Shown: positions 43,636 through 54,713 of the stretch, one piece after another | Numbering within the stretch: position 1 is the stretch's first letter | Layout of the letters: every line of letters starts with the position of its first letter | Assembly (NCBI GenBank): GCA_947501935.1 | Contig: CANMXU010000002.1 | Span: forward strand, 62,001 to 126,000 | Length of the DNA stretch: 64,000 nt | Direction of reading: 5' to 3' | DNA from: an uncultured Alteromonadaceae bacterium | GTDB taxonomy: Bacteria; Pseudomonadota; Gammaproteobacteria; Enterobacterales; Alteromonadaceae | Position numbers and translations under genes: made by a program | The notes under the pieces: generated by a model | What the model saw: the letters and a program-made list of their open reading frames with translations, nothing else | Database searches by the model: none | What the model was told of the DNA's origin: nothing

Positions 43636-44334
43636 TTACTTCATTATTTTCTGATATGAACGACGCACTTGTTCTACTAGTTTTTCATCGCTGGTTTTGC
43701 TGAAGGCCAAATACAAAGCAGTAGAAGGCTGAGCTAACTTCACTTTAGGCACAATTTCCTGGCAGTCAAGACCCAAGCGCCGACACGAGGCTTGAAAGCT
43801 CGCATAATGCACAGGGAATAAATCTAAGCGGCCTTTTTTAAGCATATTTATATTCTGTTCAGGCTTGCCAACTACATATAGGTTGTCTAAACCTTGCTGT
43901 TGCAAGTAAAAATGGGTCGCGCTATTTCTCACCGCCCCTATACGTAAGTATTTAATATCAGCCAAACTCGCTTGCTTGGGTAGCTGTAAAGACTTTAAAC
44001 CGACAAGGTAATAATCCAGTTTAAAAATACTGCCGACCCACTGAAATTTTTCTTCACGCTCTTTAGTGCGGGCAATAGAGTAAATTAAAGTATTTTCATT
44101 AGTTAATGCCGCTTGATAAGCCCTTGCCCAAGGGAGTACTTTAATAGAGAAGTTCAGATCTGAGTCTTTTAAAATAGCTTCAACCACTTCAGTAGTGGGG
44201 CCGATTAGTTGTCCGTTTTCCATATACTGCAGTGGGTACGCATCTTCCGTCACCACCTGAATACGCGGTTCATTAGCTGGTATTGGGCGACTAAAAAAAA
44301 TTATTGCAGCTAATAGGATAAGATGAAAATACAT
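43636..44334 (-). CDS. Family-3 periplasmic solute-binding-like protein (orphan)
   Basis: A 232-residue exported protein with a signal peptide at about 1-20. Typical solute-binding features are IQVVTEDAYPLQYMENGQLI, PTTEVVEAIL, VLPWARAYQAAL and ARTKEREEKFQWVG. The PWxRAYxxA and TxxREExFxWVG patterns are those of the small family-3 proteins common in Shewanella, Vibrio and Alteromonas. The last portion lacks any membrane or kinase domain. No transporter genes accompany it. It could serve uptake with a distant permease or act in sensing; the sequence does not say. Confidence 0.75.
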   Translation of the reverse strand: MYFHLILLAAIIFFSRPIPANEPRIQVVTEDAYPLQYMENGQLIGPTTEVVEAILKDSDLNFSIKVLPWARAYQAALTNENTLIYSIARTKEREEKFQWVGSIFKLDYYLVGLKSLQLPKQASLADIKYLRIGAVRNSATHFYLQQQGLDNLYVVGKPEQNINMLKKGRLDLFPVHYASFQASCRRLGLDCQEIVPKVKLAQPSTALYLAFSKTSDEKLVEQVRRSYQKIMK

Positions 44335-44476
44335 AAAAACTCAAAACAAACAACATAAGGGCAGCAAAACCAGCATAAGCTGAGTGCTTTATTAGCGCTT
44401 ATCGTAGCAAATTTATTAATAATTAAACAATTGCCATTCACATCAAGGCAATGAGCAAGCAGGTAACAATACCAAT

Positions 44477-44501
44477 AAAAAAGCCAGCTAAAAGCTGGCT
44501 T
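44477..44501 (-). terminator. Intrinsic terminator of rho
   Basis: AAGCCAGCT pairs with AGCTGGCTT around a three-base loop, followed on the minus strand by TTTTATT. It lies 20 bases after the rho stop. Note that the gene for the Rho factor itself ends in a Rho-independent terminator. Confidence 0.85.
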
Positions 44502-44520
44502 ATTCTGAATAAGGTTTAGG

Positions 44521-45780
44521 CTACTTACGCTTCATTGAATCAAAAAATTCATTATTAGTTTTTGTCATGCCTAACTTGTCAATCATGAATTCCATTGCGT
44601 CAATTTCACCCATTTCATGAACAATTTTACGCAAAATCCACATTTTTTGCAGTTCATCAGGTTTAGTTAATAACTCTTCACGACGAGTACCACTGCGATT
44701 AAAGTGAATAGCAGGGAATACACGTTTTTCAGCAATTTTACGAGAAAGGTGTAATTCCATATTACCGGTACCTTTAAATTCTTCGTAAATAACTTCATCC
44801 ATTTTAGAGCCTGTATCAACAAGTGCTGTAGCAATAATAGTTAAGCTGCCACCTTCTTCAATGTTACGTGCCGCTCCAAAGAAACGCTTTGGACGATGTA
44901 GAGCATTAGCATCAACACCACCTGTTAGAATTTTACCTGATGATGGAATAACCGTGTTATAAGCACGTGCTAAACGCGTAATTGAGTCGAGTAAAATAAC
45001 TACGTCTTTTTTGTGCTCAACTAAACGCTTGGCTTTTTCAATAACCATTTCCGCAACTTGCACGTGACGGCTAGCAGGTTCATCAAAAGTAGAAGCAACA
45101 ACTTCACCTTTAACTAGGCGTCGCATTTCAGTTACTTCTTCAGGACGTTCATCAATTAACAATACCATTAATTCTGCGTCTGGATGGTTATGCGCAATAC
45201 TCTGGGCAATATTTTGTAGTAATAATGTTTTACCCGCTTTCGGCGGAGCAACAATTAATCCACGTTGACCTTTACCAATAGGAGAAGCTAGGTCTAATAC
45301 ACGAGCAGTAATATCTTCAGTACTACCGTTACCACGTTCCATCACCATACGTTGGTTAGGGTGAATAGGCGTTAGGTTTTCAAATAATATTTTATTACGG
45401 GCATTTTCTGGGCGGTCAAAGTTAACTTCGGCCACTTTTAATAAAGCAAAATAGCGCTCACCATCTTTTGGTGGACGAATTTTTCCGTGAATGGTGTCGC
45501 CCGTGCGCATGCTAAAACGTCTAATTTGGCTTGGAGATACATAAATATCATCAGGTCCCGCTAAATATGAAGAGTCAGCTGAACGTAGGAATCCAAAGCC
45601 ATCTTGTAGTATTTCTAAAACACCAGCACCAAAAATGTCTTCACCACTTTTCGCATGGGCTTTTAAAATAGCAAATATTATGTCTTGTTTACGGTTTCGA
45701 GCAAGGTGTTCTAGCTTCATAGATTCAGCAAGAGCTAGCAGCTCGCTAATGGATTTTTCTTTAAGTTCAGTAAGATTCAT
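44521..45780 (-). CDS. rho: Transcription termination factor Rho
   Basis: Hexameric RNA helicase that ends transcription. 419 residues from the ATG at 45780, exactly the E. coli length, with the same opening MNLTELK; an ATG six codons upstream is less likely. The N-terminal RNA-binding domain has GFGFLRS and [12 protein letters not shown]. The ATPase has Walker [13 protein letters not shown] (Lys184) and Walker [17 protein letters not shown]. The Q-loop/R-loop region [20 protein letters not shown] is intact. It follows trxA, the common gammaproteobacterial order. Rho is usually autoregulated through its leader. Confidence 0.98.
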   Translation of the reverse strand: MNLTELKEKSISELLALAESMKLEHLARNRKQDIIFAILKAHAKSGEDIFGAGVLEILQDGFGFLRSADSSYLAGPDDIYVSPSQIRRFSMRTGDTIHGKIRPPKDGERYFALLKVAEVNFDRPENARNKILFENLTPIHPNQRMVMERGNGSTEDITARVLDLASPIGKGQRGLIVAPPKAGKTLLLQNIAQSIAHNHPDAELMVLLIDERPEEVTEMRRLVKGEVVASTFDEPASRHVQVAEMVIEKAKRLVEHKKDVVILLDSITRLARAYNTVIPSSGKILTGGVDANALHRPKRFFGAARNIEEGGSLTIIATALVDTGSKMDEVIYEEFKGTGNMELHLSRKIAEKRVFPAIHFNRSGTRREELLTKPDELQKMWILRKIVHEMGEIDAMEFMIDKLGMTKTNNEFFDSMKRK

Positions 45781-45968
45781 AGTGGGGTTCTTAAACAATA
45801 TAGGTTGTTATGCAGCCAAGTAAGGCATTTTGTGGGCAATGGAGTTAGATTTTTGAAATGTACTGGTATTTGAGAAGTAAATTTAGCATTAAAATTTAGC
45901 CGCGTAAAGGCAGCGGTTAATTTAAGCGCAATTTTATCTCAATAAGGATTCACTTAGGTATTAAAACT

Positions 45969-46003
45969 CATTGCATCAAGTAAAATAATTACTCAATGCA
46001 ATG
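45969..46003 (-). other. Imperfect hairpin between trxA and rho
   Basis: CATTGCAT pairs with ATGCAATG and, after a two-base mismatch, AGTAA pairs with TTACT around a five-base loop. On the minus strand GAGTTTTAATA follows. It may be a weak trxA terminator or part of the rho leader; the T run is short, so function is uncertain. Confidence 0.4.
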
Positions 46004-46023
46004 TGATAGCAACGACAAAAAGC

Positions 46024-46350
46024 TTATAGATTATTATCTAAAAATTCTTTTAATTGTGTTTTCGATAATGCGCCTACTTTAGTATCAACAATAGCACCTT
46101 CTTTAAAAAGTAATAAAGTTGGAATACCACGAATACCATATTTAGGTGGTGTAGCGCTGTTATCATCAATGTTTAATTTACCAACCGTTACTTGGTCAGC
46201 ATATTCTTCAGCAATGTCGTTAAGTAGTGGTGCGATCATTTTACATGGTCCACACCATTCAGCCCAAAAATCAACTAATACTAGACCTGATGCTTTTATT
46301 ACATCCGATTCAAAACTGTCATCTGTAAGCTGAACTATTCTATCGCTCAT
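46024..46350 (-). CDS. trxA: Thioredoxin 1
   Basis: 108-residue cytoplasmic disulfide reductase. The active site WCGPCK has Cys33 and Cys36, and the cis-proline loop [11 protein letters not shown] is present. Length and sequence match E. coli TrxA. A CGGAGAACG ribosome site precedes the ATG. It is divergent from rhlB across a 226-base gap and upstream of rho, as in E. coli and relatives. Confidence 0.98.
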   Translation of the reverse strand: MSDRIVQLTDDSFESDVIKASGLVLVDFWAEWCGPCKMIAPLLNDIAEEYADQVTVGKLNIDDNSATPPKYGIRGIPTLLLFKEGAIVDTKVGALSKTQLKEFLDNNL

Positions 46351-46386
46351 TTCGTTCTCCGTTCATGGTGGCCTTAATGCCAATCT

Positions 46387-46407
46387 GATAGAGATTATAC
46401 CTCTATC
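46387..46407. repeat. Inverted repeat in the trxA/rhlB divergent region
   Basis: GATAGAG, a seven-base spacer, and CTCTATC. It lies 37 bases upstream of the trxA start. It could be an operator or a leader hairpin in the trxA message; no known motif was recognised. Confidence 0.45.
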
Positions 46408-46576
46408 ACAAGTTTATACCAACCCTGCTATATAACTGTTTCATCAGTATCATAGCTAGATTACATAAAATGCATTTTTACTGCACTTATACTGGGTTTA
46501 TTAATTATTCAACGATAAATACAGGTATTTAGCAATACTGTTTTTTATTCATCACGTTACCTGTTAAGCTAGCGCT

Positions 46577-47839
46577 ATGAAAAAAACACATTTATCAAAT
46601 ATAAAATTTACCGACCTCAATCTTGCGCCGCAAGTTGTAACTGGTTTAGAAGCCATGGGCTTTGAACACTGCACTGAAATTCAAGCAAAGTCTCTTCCTA
46701 TATTACTTGAAGGAACAGATATTGCTGGCCAAGCTCAAACAGGTGAAGGTAAAACCATCGCCTTTTTAGCGGCCACTTTTCATCGTTTATTACAACAACC
46801 AAAACCTGAGCATAACCAGCCAAGAGCATTGATCATGGCACCTACACGTGAGCTTGCTGTGCAAATTCATCGTGATGCTATTGAGATGGCAAAATCAACT
46901 GGTTTACGTCTTGGAGTAGTTTATGGGGGCGAAGGTTATGAAAGTCAACGTTTAGAGCTACAAGCTGGCGTTGATATTTTAATTGGTACCTGTGGTCGCT
47001 TACTCGACTATTTAAAGCAAGGTATTTATAACCTTAATAACATTGAAGTTATTGTACTTGATGAAGCAGATCGCATGTTCGATTTAGGCTTTATTAAAGA
47101 CATTCGTTATATGTTCGGAAAAATGCCGCCAGCAACAGACCGCTTAAGCATGTTATTTTCAGCAACACTTTCTTTTCGGGTAAAAGAACTCGCTTTTGAG
47201 CACATGAATGAGCCGACAAGTGTTGAAGTAGCGCCAGAGCAAAAAACCAATGTTCGTATTAGTGAAGAACTTTTTTATCCTTCTAATGAAGATAAAATGA
47301 CACTACTGCAAACCTTAATTGAAGAAGAATGGCCTGATAAAGCGATCATCTTTGCCAATACTAAACATGTTTGTGAAAAAATATTTGCTCATTTAGCCGC
47401 CGATAAAATTCGTGTTGGTTTATTAACTGGCGATGTTATCCAGAAAAAACGCTTAAAAATTCTTGAGCAATTTACTTCAGGCGAATTAGATATATTAGTT
47501 GCCACCGATGTAGCCGCTCGTGGTTTGCATATTCCTGCCGTAACACACGTATTTAATTACGACTTACCTGACGATTGTGAAGATTATGTGCATCGTATTG
47601 GTCGTACGGGTCGTGCTGGAGCTAGTGGTCACGCTATTAGTTTAGCCTGTGAAGAATATGTTTTTAACTTACCAGCCATTGAAACCTACATTGAACATTC
47701 ATTGCCAGTAAGCAAATATGATCACGATGCTTTGCTAACTGACTTACCTAAACCTAAGCCGCGCCAACGACGCCATAAACCGCATAATGGCGGCCAAAAT
47801 CGCAGTCGTAACTCGGCTAATAGAGGTCGTAGGACTTAA
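46577..47839 (+). CDS. rhlB: DEAD-box ATP-dependent RNA helicase RhlB
   Basis: Degradosome RNA helicase that unwinds structured RNA for RNase E and PNPase. 420 residues (E. coli 421). Helicase motifs in order: Q motif FEHCTEIQ, motif I AQTGEGKT, Ia [28 protein letters not shown], and [12 protein letters not shown]. Motif I has GEG in place of GTG. The basic C-terminal tail ([16 protein letters not shown]) is typical. Pairing with gppA seven bases downstream and divergent trxA-rho is the conserved gammaproteobacterial arrangement. Confidence 0.97.
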   Translation: MKKTHLSNIKFTDLNLAPQVVTGLEAMGFEHCTEIQAKSLPILLEGTDIAGQAQTGEGKTIAFLAATFHRLLQQPKPEHNQPRALIMAPTRELAVQIHRDAIEMAKSTGLRLGVVYGGEGYESQRLELQAGVDILIGTCGRLLDYLKQGIYNLNNIEVIVLDEADRMFDLGFIKDIRYMFGKMPPATDRLSMLFSATLSFRVKELAFEHMNEPTSVEVAPEQKTNVRISEELFYPSNEDKMTLLQTLIEEEWPDKAIIFANTKHVCEKIFAHLAADKIRVGLLTGDVIQKKRLKILEQFTSGELDILVATDVAARGLHIPAVTHVFNYDLPDDCEDYVHRIGRTGRAGASGHAISLACEEYVFNLPAIETYIEHSLPVSKYDHDALLTDLPKPKPRQRRHKPHNGGQNRSRNSANRGRRT

Positions 47840-47845
47840 CTAAGA

Positions 47846-49339
47846 ATGTCTGCTCATCCTTTGTATGCTGTTATTGATTTAGGCTCAAATAGTTTTCACA
47901 TGTTGATAACTCGCCTAGTTGCCGACAGCGTACAAGTGGTAGATAAAGTTAAACGCAAAGTCCGCTTAGCTGCGGGCTTAAACAGCAATAATGAGCTTGA
48001 CGATACCGCAATAAAACGTGGTTTAGAATGTTTAAGCTTTTTTGCTGAGCGCCTACAAGATATCCCCGAAAACAATATTCGCATTGTCGCGACTGCTACT
48101 TTACGAATTGCTAAAAACGCCGATATATTCATTGCCCAAGCCAATGCCATTCTAGGCAAAAACATCACCTTACTTAGTGGCGAACAAGAAGCTAAATATA
48201 TTTATTTAGGGGTAGCTCATACGAGTTGTGGTAAACCCAATCGCTTAGTATTTGATATTGGTGGCGCCAGTACTGAAATTATCGCCGGGGCAGATTTTTC
48301 TAGCAAAAAAGTGATCAGTTTAAATATTGGCTGCGTGACTTACCTTAATCGTTATTTTTCTGACGCCAAATTAACTGAGCATAACTTTTCTCAAGCCATT
48401 GATGCCGCAAAGCAGCAAATAGCACCACATATTGCCGACTATACGAAACTAGGTTGGCAAATAGTATTAGGTGGCTCTGGCACTATGCAAGCGCTTGCTG
48501 AAATATTATTGCACCACAACCAGCCGGCCATTATCAATTTAGCTTTCCTGAAAAAAATGCAAACTGAGGCTATTGGCTGCCAATCAATAAATCAACTTAA
48601 AATACCGGGTTTATTAGCAGACCGACAACCCGTATTTGCTAGTGGTTTAGCGATTTTAATTGCCCTATTTGAAAGCTTTGCTATTAACCAATTACAGCTT
48701 TCCAGCGGCGCAATCAGAGAAGGTTTACTCTATGAAATGTTGCCTGATATGCGCCAAATCACCATACGACAACGCACGGTAAAATCACTGACTGAAAAAT
48801 TTCATATTGATACCGAACATGCTTCTCGTGTAACTGAAACGGTTGATGCGCTATTCGATTATTGCGCCAGTAACTGGCAGTTAAGTAAAGACAACAGCTA
48901 TAAGTTATTGAAAACCGCGTGTGCGCTTCACGAAATAGGCCTATTATTAGAGTTTAAACGCCATCAACAACATGGTTGTTATATTATTGAAAATGCAGAC
49001 TTACCTGGATTTGATCAAGCCGATCGCCAGTTACTCGCGGCGTTAGTACTTTGTTATAAAGCCGACATTGATATTGAGCGCTTGCGACAGCAATCAGCCA
49101 CCAGTTTTGAAACAGCCAAGCAGCTTTTAGTGATATTGAGATTAGCAGTGATCATGTGCCGTCGCCGCAACGATGATGTTTTACCTCATCATAACTGCGT
49201 GGTTAATGGGCAAGCTATTGAAGTACACTTACCCAAACTATGGCTAAATAACCACCCTTTAATTTGTGACGAATTAAAACAAGAAAGCCAACACTTAAAT
49301 AGCATCGGCTTTACCCTAGTCATTAAAGCCATCGATTGA
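47846..49339 (+). CDS. gppA: Guanosine pentaphosphate phosphohydrolase / exopolyphosphatase family (GppA)
   Basis: Converts pppGpp to ppGpp and may cleave polyphosphate. 497 residues (E. coli GppA 494). The ASKHA-fold landmarks AVIDLGSNSFHMLI, LSGEQEAKYIYLGV, VFDIGGASTEII and VLGGSGTMQAL are present, followed by the C-terminal helical HD-like domain. The position just downstream of rhlB favours GppA over Ppx. With SpoT at 33651 this window holds two alarmone-metabolism genes. It is convergent with the sulfatase gene, only 25 bases away. Confidence 0.94.
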   Translation: MSAHPLYAVIDLGSNSFHMLITRLVADSVQVVDKVKRKVRLAAGLNSNNELDDTAIKRGLECLSFFAERLQDIPENNIRIVATATLRIAKNADIFIAQANAILGKNITLLSGEQEAKYIYLGVAHTSCGKPNRLVFDIGGASTEIIAGADFSSKKVISLNIGCVTYLNRYFSDAKLTEHNFSQAIDAAKQQIAPHIADYTKLGWQIVLGGSGTMQALAEILLHHNQPAIINLAFLKKMQTEAIGCQSINQLKIPGLLADRQPVFASGLAILIALFESFAINQLQLSSGAIREGLLYEMLPDMRQITIRQRTVKSLTEKFHIDTEHASRVTETVDALFDYCASNWQLSKDNSYKLLKTACALHEIGLLLEFKRHQQHGCYIIENADLPGFDQADRQLLAALVLCYKADIDIERLRQQSATSFETAKQLLVILRLAVIMCRRRNDDVLPHHNCVVNGQAIEVHLPKLWLNNHPLICDELKQESQHLNSIGFTLVIKAID

Positions 49340-49364
49340 ACCAATATTGTTTAGTAATATAGAC

Positions 49365-50828
49365 TTATAAACCTATAGCATCCGCGACCAAATGCCTTAA
49401 CTCCGCTTTTAATTCTTTTACTATTATCTGGTGCTCAGGGCTGGCAATTAAATTGTTCTTTTCGAATGGGTCAAGTTTAAGGTTATACAACTCACCTTTG
49501 TCAGGATGAGAGATCCAATGAATGTATTTATATGAACCACTTCTTATCGATTTATAACTAGTATTCACTAACCAAGCCATCGGCTTTTCATAACTTACAT
49601 ATTCCATTAAAAATGATTGCCGCCAGTTACTAGGCGTTTTTACTGCAGGGTCAATAAGTGGTAGTAACGACTCACCTTGTAAATGCTCACCCACCTCTGC
49701 ATTAGCTAAAGCTAACATGGTTGAAGCAATATCAACTGAGAGCACAAAATGATTATTGCTTGAAGCTGGTTTAGTTAATTTAGCAAAGCTCAGTAATAAA
49801 GGAATACGCACTGACTCTTCATAAGGCATACGTCGTTCAACAGATAAACCATGTTCGCCATAAAAATAACCATTGTCTGAGGTTAATAACACTGCTGTAT
49901 TTTGCAGCATTCCATTGAGTTCTAATTCGTTAAGAACCCGACCGACACTTTCATCAACCGACTGTAACATTTCAGCACGCTCACGAATGGTTTTTTCAGC
50001 TGCGCTTAAATCTAAAAATGCCCGCCACGGCTTCATTGCGTCAGCATGTTTTGCCGTAAGCGCTGCTTTTAATACCGGCTTGTTGTGTAGTTGCTGATAA
50101 GGTATAACATTCTCTTGCCGAGTATAAGTTGCATCTTTATAAAGGCCTTGATGACGCGGTGCTGGTACATATTTCACCCCGTAATTACGATCAATTGAAG
50201 CATCTGGATTTTGCTTAGCGTCAGGATGAATAGCCTTATGTGCCATATAAAGAAAGAAAGGCTTTGCTTTATTTTTTTGCGCACGAATAAAACTACTGGC
50301 TCGGTCAGTTAGTATGTCCGTCATATAACCTGATACTGAAGTTAACTTGCCATTTTCATACAACTCAGGATTTATAGAGCGCCCTTGCCCCGGAAAACTC
50401 ACCCAATAATCATAACCAGGACGTTGGGTTGGATCGTTTCCCATATGCCACTTACCAACATGAGCGGTAGTGTAACCAGCCTGTTGTAGTGCCTGCGGAA
50501 AAAGTTGTAATTGGTGGCTAGCCAAATCGCGGGAAATATTATCAACAATGCCATGACGACTAATATATTGCCCCGTTAGAATACTCGCTCGGTTTGGCGA
50601 GCATAACGGTGAAACAGCATATGCTGCATTAAACGTTATGCCATTTTCTGCTAAGCGATCAATATTTGGTGTTTTAGCATAGCTATGCCCCGCTGCACCA
50701 TATTCATTCCAGCGCATATCATCAACAACAATGATGACTAAATTAGGTCGTCCAACATCCGCTAAAGCCACAACCGAAGCCAATAGATTTATCACTAATA
50801 ACATAGTGAACTGGCCCAAACCGCTCAT
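49365..50828 (-). CDS. Exported type I sulfatase (alkaline-phosphatase superfamily)
   Basis: Hydrolyses sulfate esters, probably from a sulfated glycan or glycan fragment. 487 residues with a signal peptide at about 1-23. Metal ligands begin with Asp36-Asp37 in VVDDMRWNEYG. The signature C-S-P-N-R (Cys76-Arg80) continues into ASILTG; the Cys would be converted to formylglycine. KWHMGNDP, FFLYMAHKAIHPD and LLTSDNGYFYGEHG are also family motifs. AGGAG precedes the ATG. No maturase (anSME) or other sulfated-glycan gene is nearby, so substrate and activation source are unknown. It is a lone gene between hemB and gppA. Confidence 0.92.
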   Translation of the reverse strand: MSGLGQFTMLLVINLLASVVALADVGRPNLVIIVVDDMRWNEYGAAGHSYAKTPNIDRLAENGITFNAAYAVSPLCSPNRASILTGQYISRHGIVDNISRDLASHQLQLFPQALQQAGYTTAHVGKWHMGNDPTQRPGYDYWVSFPGQGRSINPELYENGKLTSVSGYMTDILTDRASSFIRAQKNKAKPFFLYMAHKAIHPDAKQNPDASIDRNYGVKYVPAPRHQGLYKDATYTRQENVIPYQQLHNKPVLKAALTAKHADAMKPWRAFLDLSAAEKTIRERAEMLQSVDESVGRVLNELELNGMLQNTAVLLTSDNGYFYGEHGLSVERRMPYEESVRIPLLLSFAKLTKPASSNNHFVLSVDIASTMLALANAEVGEHLQGESLLPLIDPAVKTPSNWRQSFLMEYVSYEKPMAWLVNTSYKSIRSGSYKYIHWISHPDKGELYNLKLDPFEKNNLIASPEHQIIVKELKAELRHLVADAIGL

Positions 50829-51035
50829 ATGTTCTCCTAAATACTAATACAACAACCGAACTTAACTGATAGTTTTTAGCTCTAGGTAATGGTGGTTGCC
50901 CTTAAAAAGTTTGGTGTTCTATTTTAGCTTAATTTTTCTAGTGTAAATATTGCCGAATAAGTACAGCAACAAAGGCATGTTAAATGAATAGCCGTAGATG
51001 GTATTAGTTAACATAACCCTTTAGGCTAAATAATA

Positions 51036-52055
<1,020 letters not shown>

Positions 52056-53915
52056 TTACTCCTGAGGGTTTAACAAATTAGATATTTGAACTTGATTACG
52101 GCCATTATGTTTAGCACGATAAAGTGCCTTATCTGCGCATAGAAATAAATCTTCAACACTGATATTGGCTTGTTGTTTATAAGTTGTTACGCCGCAGCTT
52201 AACGTTAATTGGATCGGTTTTCCTTGATATTGCACAGCTTCTTGGCTCACTTTCTGTCGCAACTCTTCTGCTAAGGTTTTTGCGCCCGCCTCGTCTGTTT
52301 CCGGCAGTATTAAACAAAATTCTTCGCCGCCGTAACGAAAGCTTAAATCGGCACTGCGTCGCAAACATTGCTTCAACTTACCAGCAAGCCAAATTAAACA
52401 TTCATCACCAGCAATATGTCCTAGGGTGTCATTTACTTGTTTAAAGTGATCAATGTCCACAACAACTAAGCTTAGCGGTGTTAAATTACGGCGACTACGA
52501 CGAAACTCGGCTTGAATTTTTTGATCGTAGCTGCGGCGGTTATACAGGCCGGTTAAATCATCTAAGGTACTTTTTTTAGCTAACTCTTTGTTAAGATCTT
52601 CTAATTCTTGAAAGGCAATATTCAATTCTAACGTACGCTCTTGCACTCTACTTTCTAACTGCTCTTGGGTTTCTTCTTGTAGCTGCAACAACTCGGCTTG
52701 TGCTTGCTTGGTTTGTATAGCACTTTCAAGCGCGGCTTTTTGAGCAATTTGCTTATCTCGTACTTGCAAATACACCAAACGACTCACCAAGAAAATAAAC
52801 AAAAAACCATTAAGCCAAAAAGAAATACTAAACAATAATTCATTATTGGTGAATAACTGTAGGCTATGCCAAACAATACCGACATCAATCAGTAAACTCA
52901 CTCCAAACTGAATCGCCATGATCACGGTAAATATAGTCGCTAATGGGGTCGACTGCTTCATCAGCTGCCAACCAATAATCACCAACAATAGTGTCATTAA
53001 ATTATGCAATAACAAGCTCATCATAAAGTTGGTATTAAGATCGAGCCACAAGCTAGAAACGATATATACAACTAATAACAAACTGGTAATTTTAACCTTG
53101 TTAGTTAAGGCGACAAATTTAGTTCTTAATGAAAATAGCTCGACACAAAACCATAATAAACATAGTGAAGATATTGAGGTAAGTAAGGGGATTTCTAGAT
53201 CGTGTAGCCAAGTGATATCAGTGAAAAAAGAACCATTACTACGACCCAGTAATACTGATAATAATAAGGTTCGTGTTAGAAAATACCCAGACAAGTACAA
53301 AATGCTTTTTCGGCCACTTGCCACGAACAGCAATAACATACCAATCGCTAAGAAAACATAGCCACCTATGGCAATACCTTTATAAAAGCCCTGCTGATTA
53401 TTGGAGCTAATATAGACTTTCTCACTGAGCAATTCGATCGGTAAGTAAACTTCAGCTTGGGTGGTTAATAATAAGAAAAGCTCTGCGGTTGAATTGGCGG
53501 GTAAGTTTAATTTTTCAACTCGGCGATTATTAGCATTAACTTGAGGGGAGTACTCGGCACTCTCGCCGTTAATGCGCATGACTATTTTGGCAGCGGTTAA
53601 ATAGCGGTTATTTTTCACTTCAAGAAAAAAAGCTTTATCCTCTTTGCCATGATTTCTCACCTTAAAGGTTAGCCAATTTTTCCCCGCCATTAAATGTGGA
53701 ATATCAGTAAGCTTTTTACGTGACTGCCATTGCACCGCAGGCAAAGTTAAAATATCAACACTGGTGACGTCATCAACTATTTTTTCAGATAAATAACTAT
53801 ATTCACTAATTTTTTTGTGAAAATGGTCACCTTGAATAGGGTAAATATAATTCGCAAAAACCAGATTTGGCAGCATGAGTAGCCAGCATAGCGTGAAAGC
53901 TTTGAAACTAATCAT
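52056..53915 (-). CDS. 7TMR-DISM diguanylate cyclase
   Basis: A 619-residue inner-membrane sensor that makes c-di-GMP. A signal sequence is at 1-22. Next come a periplasmic 7TMR-DISM extracellular domain (about 25-170), seven membrane helices (about 180-390), a coiled coil rich in Gln/Glu (about 395-450) and a C-terminal GGDEF domain with GGEEF at 529-533. The inhibitory-site RSAD motif lies five residues before it, so product inhibition is expected. The ATG at 53915 has GGGAG six bases upstream and overlaps the tatD stop by eight bases; an earlier ATG at 53933 is less likely. The ligand of DISM domains is usually a sugar or similar small molecule, unknown here. Confidence 0.93.
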   Translation of the reverse strand: MISFKAFTLCWLLMLPNLVFANYIYPIQGDHFHKKISEYSYLSEKIVDDVTSVDILTLPAVQWQSRKKLTDIPHLMAGKNWLTFKVRNHGKEDKAFFLEVKNNRYLTAAKIVMRINGESAEYSPQVNANNRRVEKLNLPANSTAELFLLLTTQAEVYLPIELLSEKVYISSNNQQGFYKGIAIGGYVFLAIGMLLLFVASGRKSILYLSGYFLTRTLLLSVLLGRSNGSFFTDITWLHDLEIPLLTSISSLCLLWFCVELFSLRTKFVALTNKVKITSLLLVVYIVSSLWLDLNTNFMMSLLLHNLMTLLLVIIGWQLMKQSTPLATIFTVIMAIQFGVSLLIDVGIVWHSLQLFTNNELLFSISFWLNGFLFIFLVSRLVYLQVRDKQIAQKAALESAIQTKQAQAELLQLQEETQEQLESRVQERTLELNIAFQELEDLNKELAKKSTLDDLTGLYNRRSYDQKIQAEFRRSRRNLTPLSLVVVDIDHFKQVNDTLGHIAGDECLIWLAGKLKQCLRRSADLSFRYGGEEFCLILPETDEAGAKTLAEELRQKVSQEAVQYQGKPIQLTLSCGVTTYKQQANISVEDLFLCADKALYRAKHNGRNQVQISNLLNPQE

Positions 53916-54702
53916 GGTGCTCTCCCAATGCAAAGGCCAAACACGTATTCGCGTATGTTTGTGTGACTATTTCTGTTTCAGTATAGTCGGTTAGCTCAGC
54001 AAGACGAGTAACAACATACGGTAAATAAGCGGGCTCATTACGACTGCTTTTTGGTCTAGGTTTAATATTCTTCGGCGTTAGATAAGGAGCATCGGTTTCA
54101 ATCATCAAACGATCTAGAGGAATATAACGTACTAACTCTTGCAGTGATTGCCCTCTTTTATCATCACATAACCAACCCGTGATACCAATATACATACCGG
54201 CGTCTAAACATTGTTTCACTTCAGCCAGTGATCCAGTAAAGCAATGAGATATCATCGCAGGTATTTTCGAAAAATAAGGTTGCAGTAATTCAAACCACGG
54301 CTCGAAAGCGTCTCGTTGATGTAAAAAAAGTGGTAAGTTTAGCTGTGCGGCAAGTTGAATTTGCTCGGAAAAAACGTTGAGCTGTTGCTCAGGCTTGGAA
54401 AAGTTTCGATTAAAATCTAAACCACATTCACCAATGGCTTTAACCTGATGATGCTCAGCAAGTTGGCGAAGCCGCTCAAGATAATCGGCACTAACATGGT
54501 CAGCATCGTGCGGATGTACGCCCGCTGTGGAATATAAATAGTGTGGATATTGCTGACATAACTGCAGCGCTTTTTCGCTAGCTAAAACACTGGTGCCAGT
54601 TACAAGCATCGCTTTGATGCCCGCACTTTGCGCACGAGAAATCACTAGGTCTCGATCTTTATCAAATCGAGTATTGGTAAGATTAACCCCGATATCAATC
54701 AA
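53908..54702 (-). CDS. tatD: TatD family deoxyribonuclease
   Basis: Metal-dependent 3'-5' nuclease linked to DNA repair and clearance of oxidised DNA. 264 residues (E. coli 260). It starts with TTG: the resulting MIDIGVNLTNTRF matches the E. coli N-terminus MFDIGVNLTSSQF. Metal-site motifs are present: STAGVHPHDAD, IGECGLDFNRN, PLFLHQRDA, ISHCFTG and METDAPYLTP-like IETDAPYLTPKN. Despite its name it is not part of the translocon. It follows the small secreted-protein gene in the tat operon. Confidence 0.95.
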   Translation of the reverse strand: MIDIGVNLTNTRFDKDRDLVISRAQSAGIKAMLVTGTSVLASEKALQLCQQYPHYLYSTAGVHPHDADHVSADYLERLRQLAEHHQVKAIGECGLDFNRNFSKPEQQLNVFSEQIQLAAQLNLPLFLHQRDAFEPWFELLQPYFSKIPAMISHCFTGSLAEVKQCLDAGMYIGITGWLCDDKRGQSLQELVRYIPLDRLMIETDAPYLTPKNIKPRPKSSRNEPAYLPYVVTRLAELTDYTETEIVTQTYANTCLAFALGEHHD

Positions 54703-54713
54703 AAGCCGACGCT

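Noticed and set aside
52918..53361. 147-codon open frame on the plus strand inside the diguanylate cyclase gene
   Set aside because: Antisense to the transmembrane part, Asn/Thr/Ser-rich as expected for the complement of such codons; no support as a gene.
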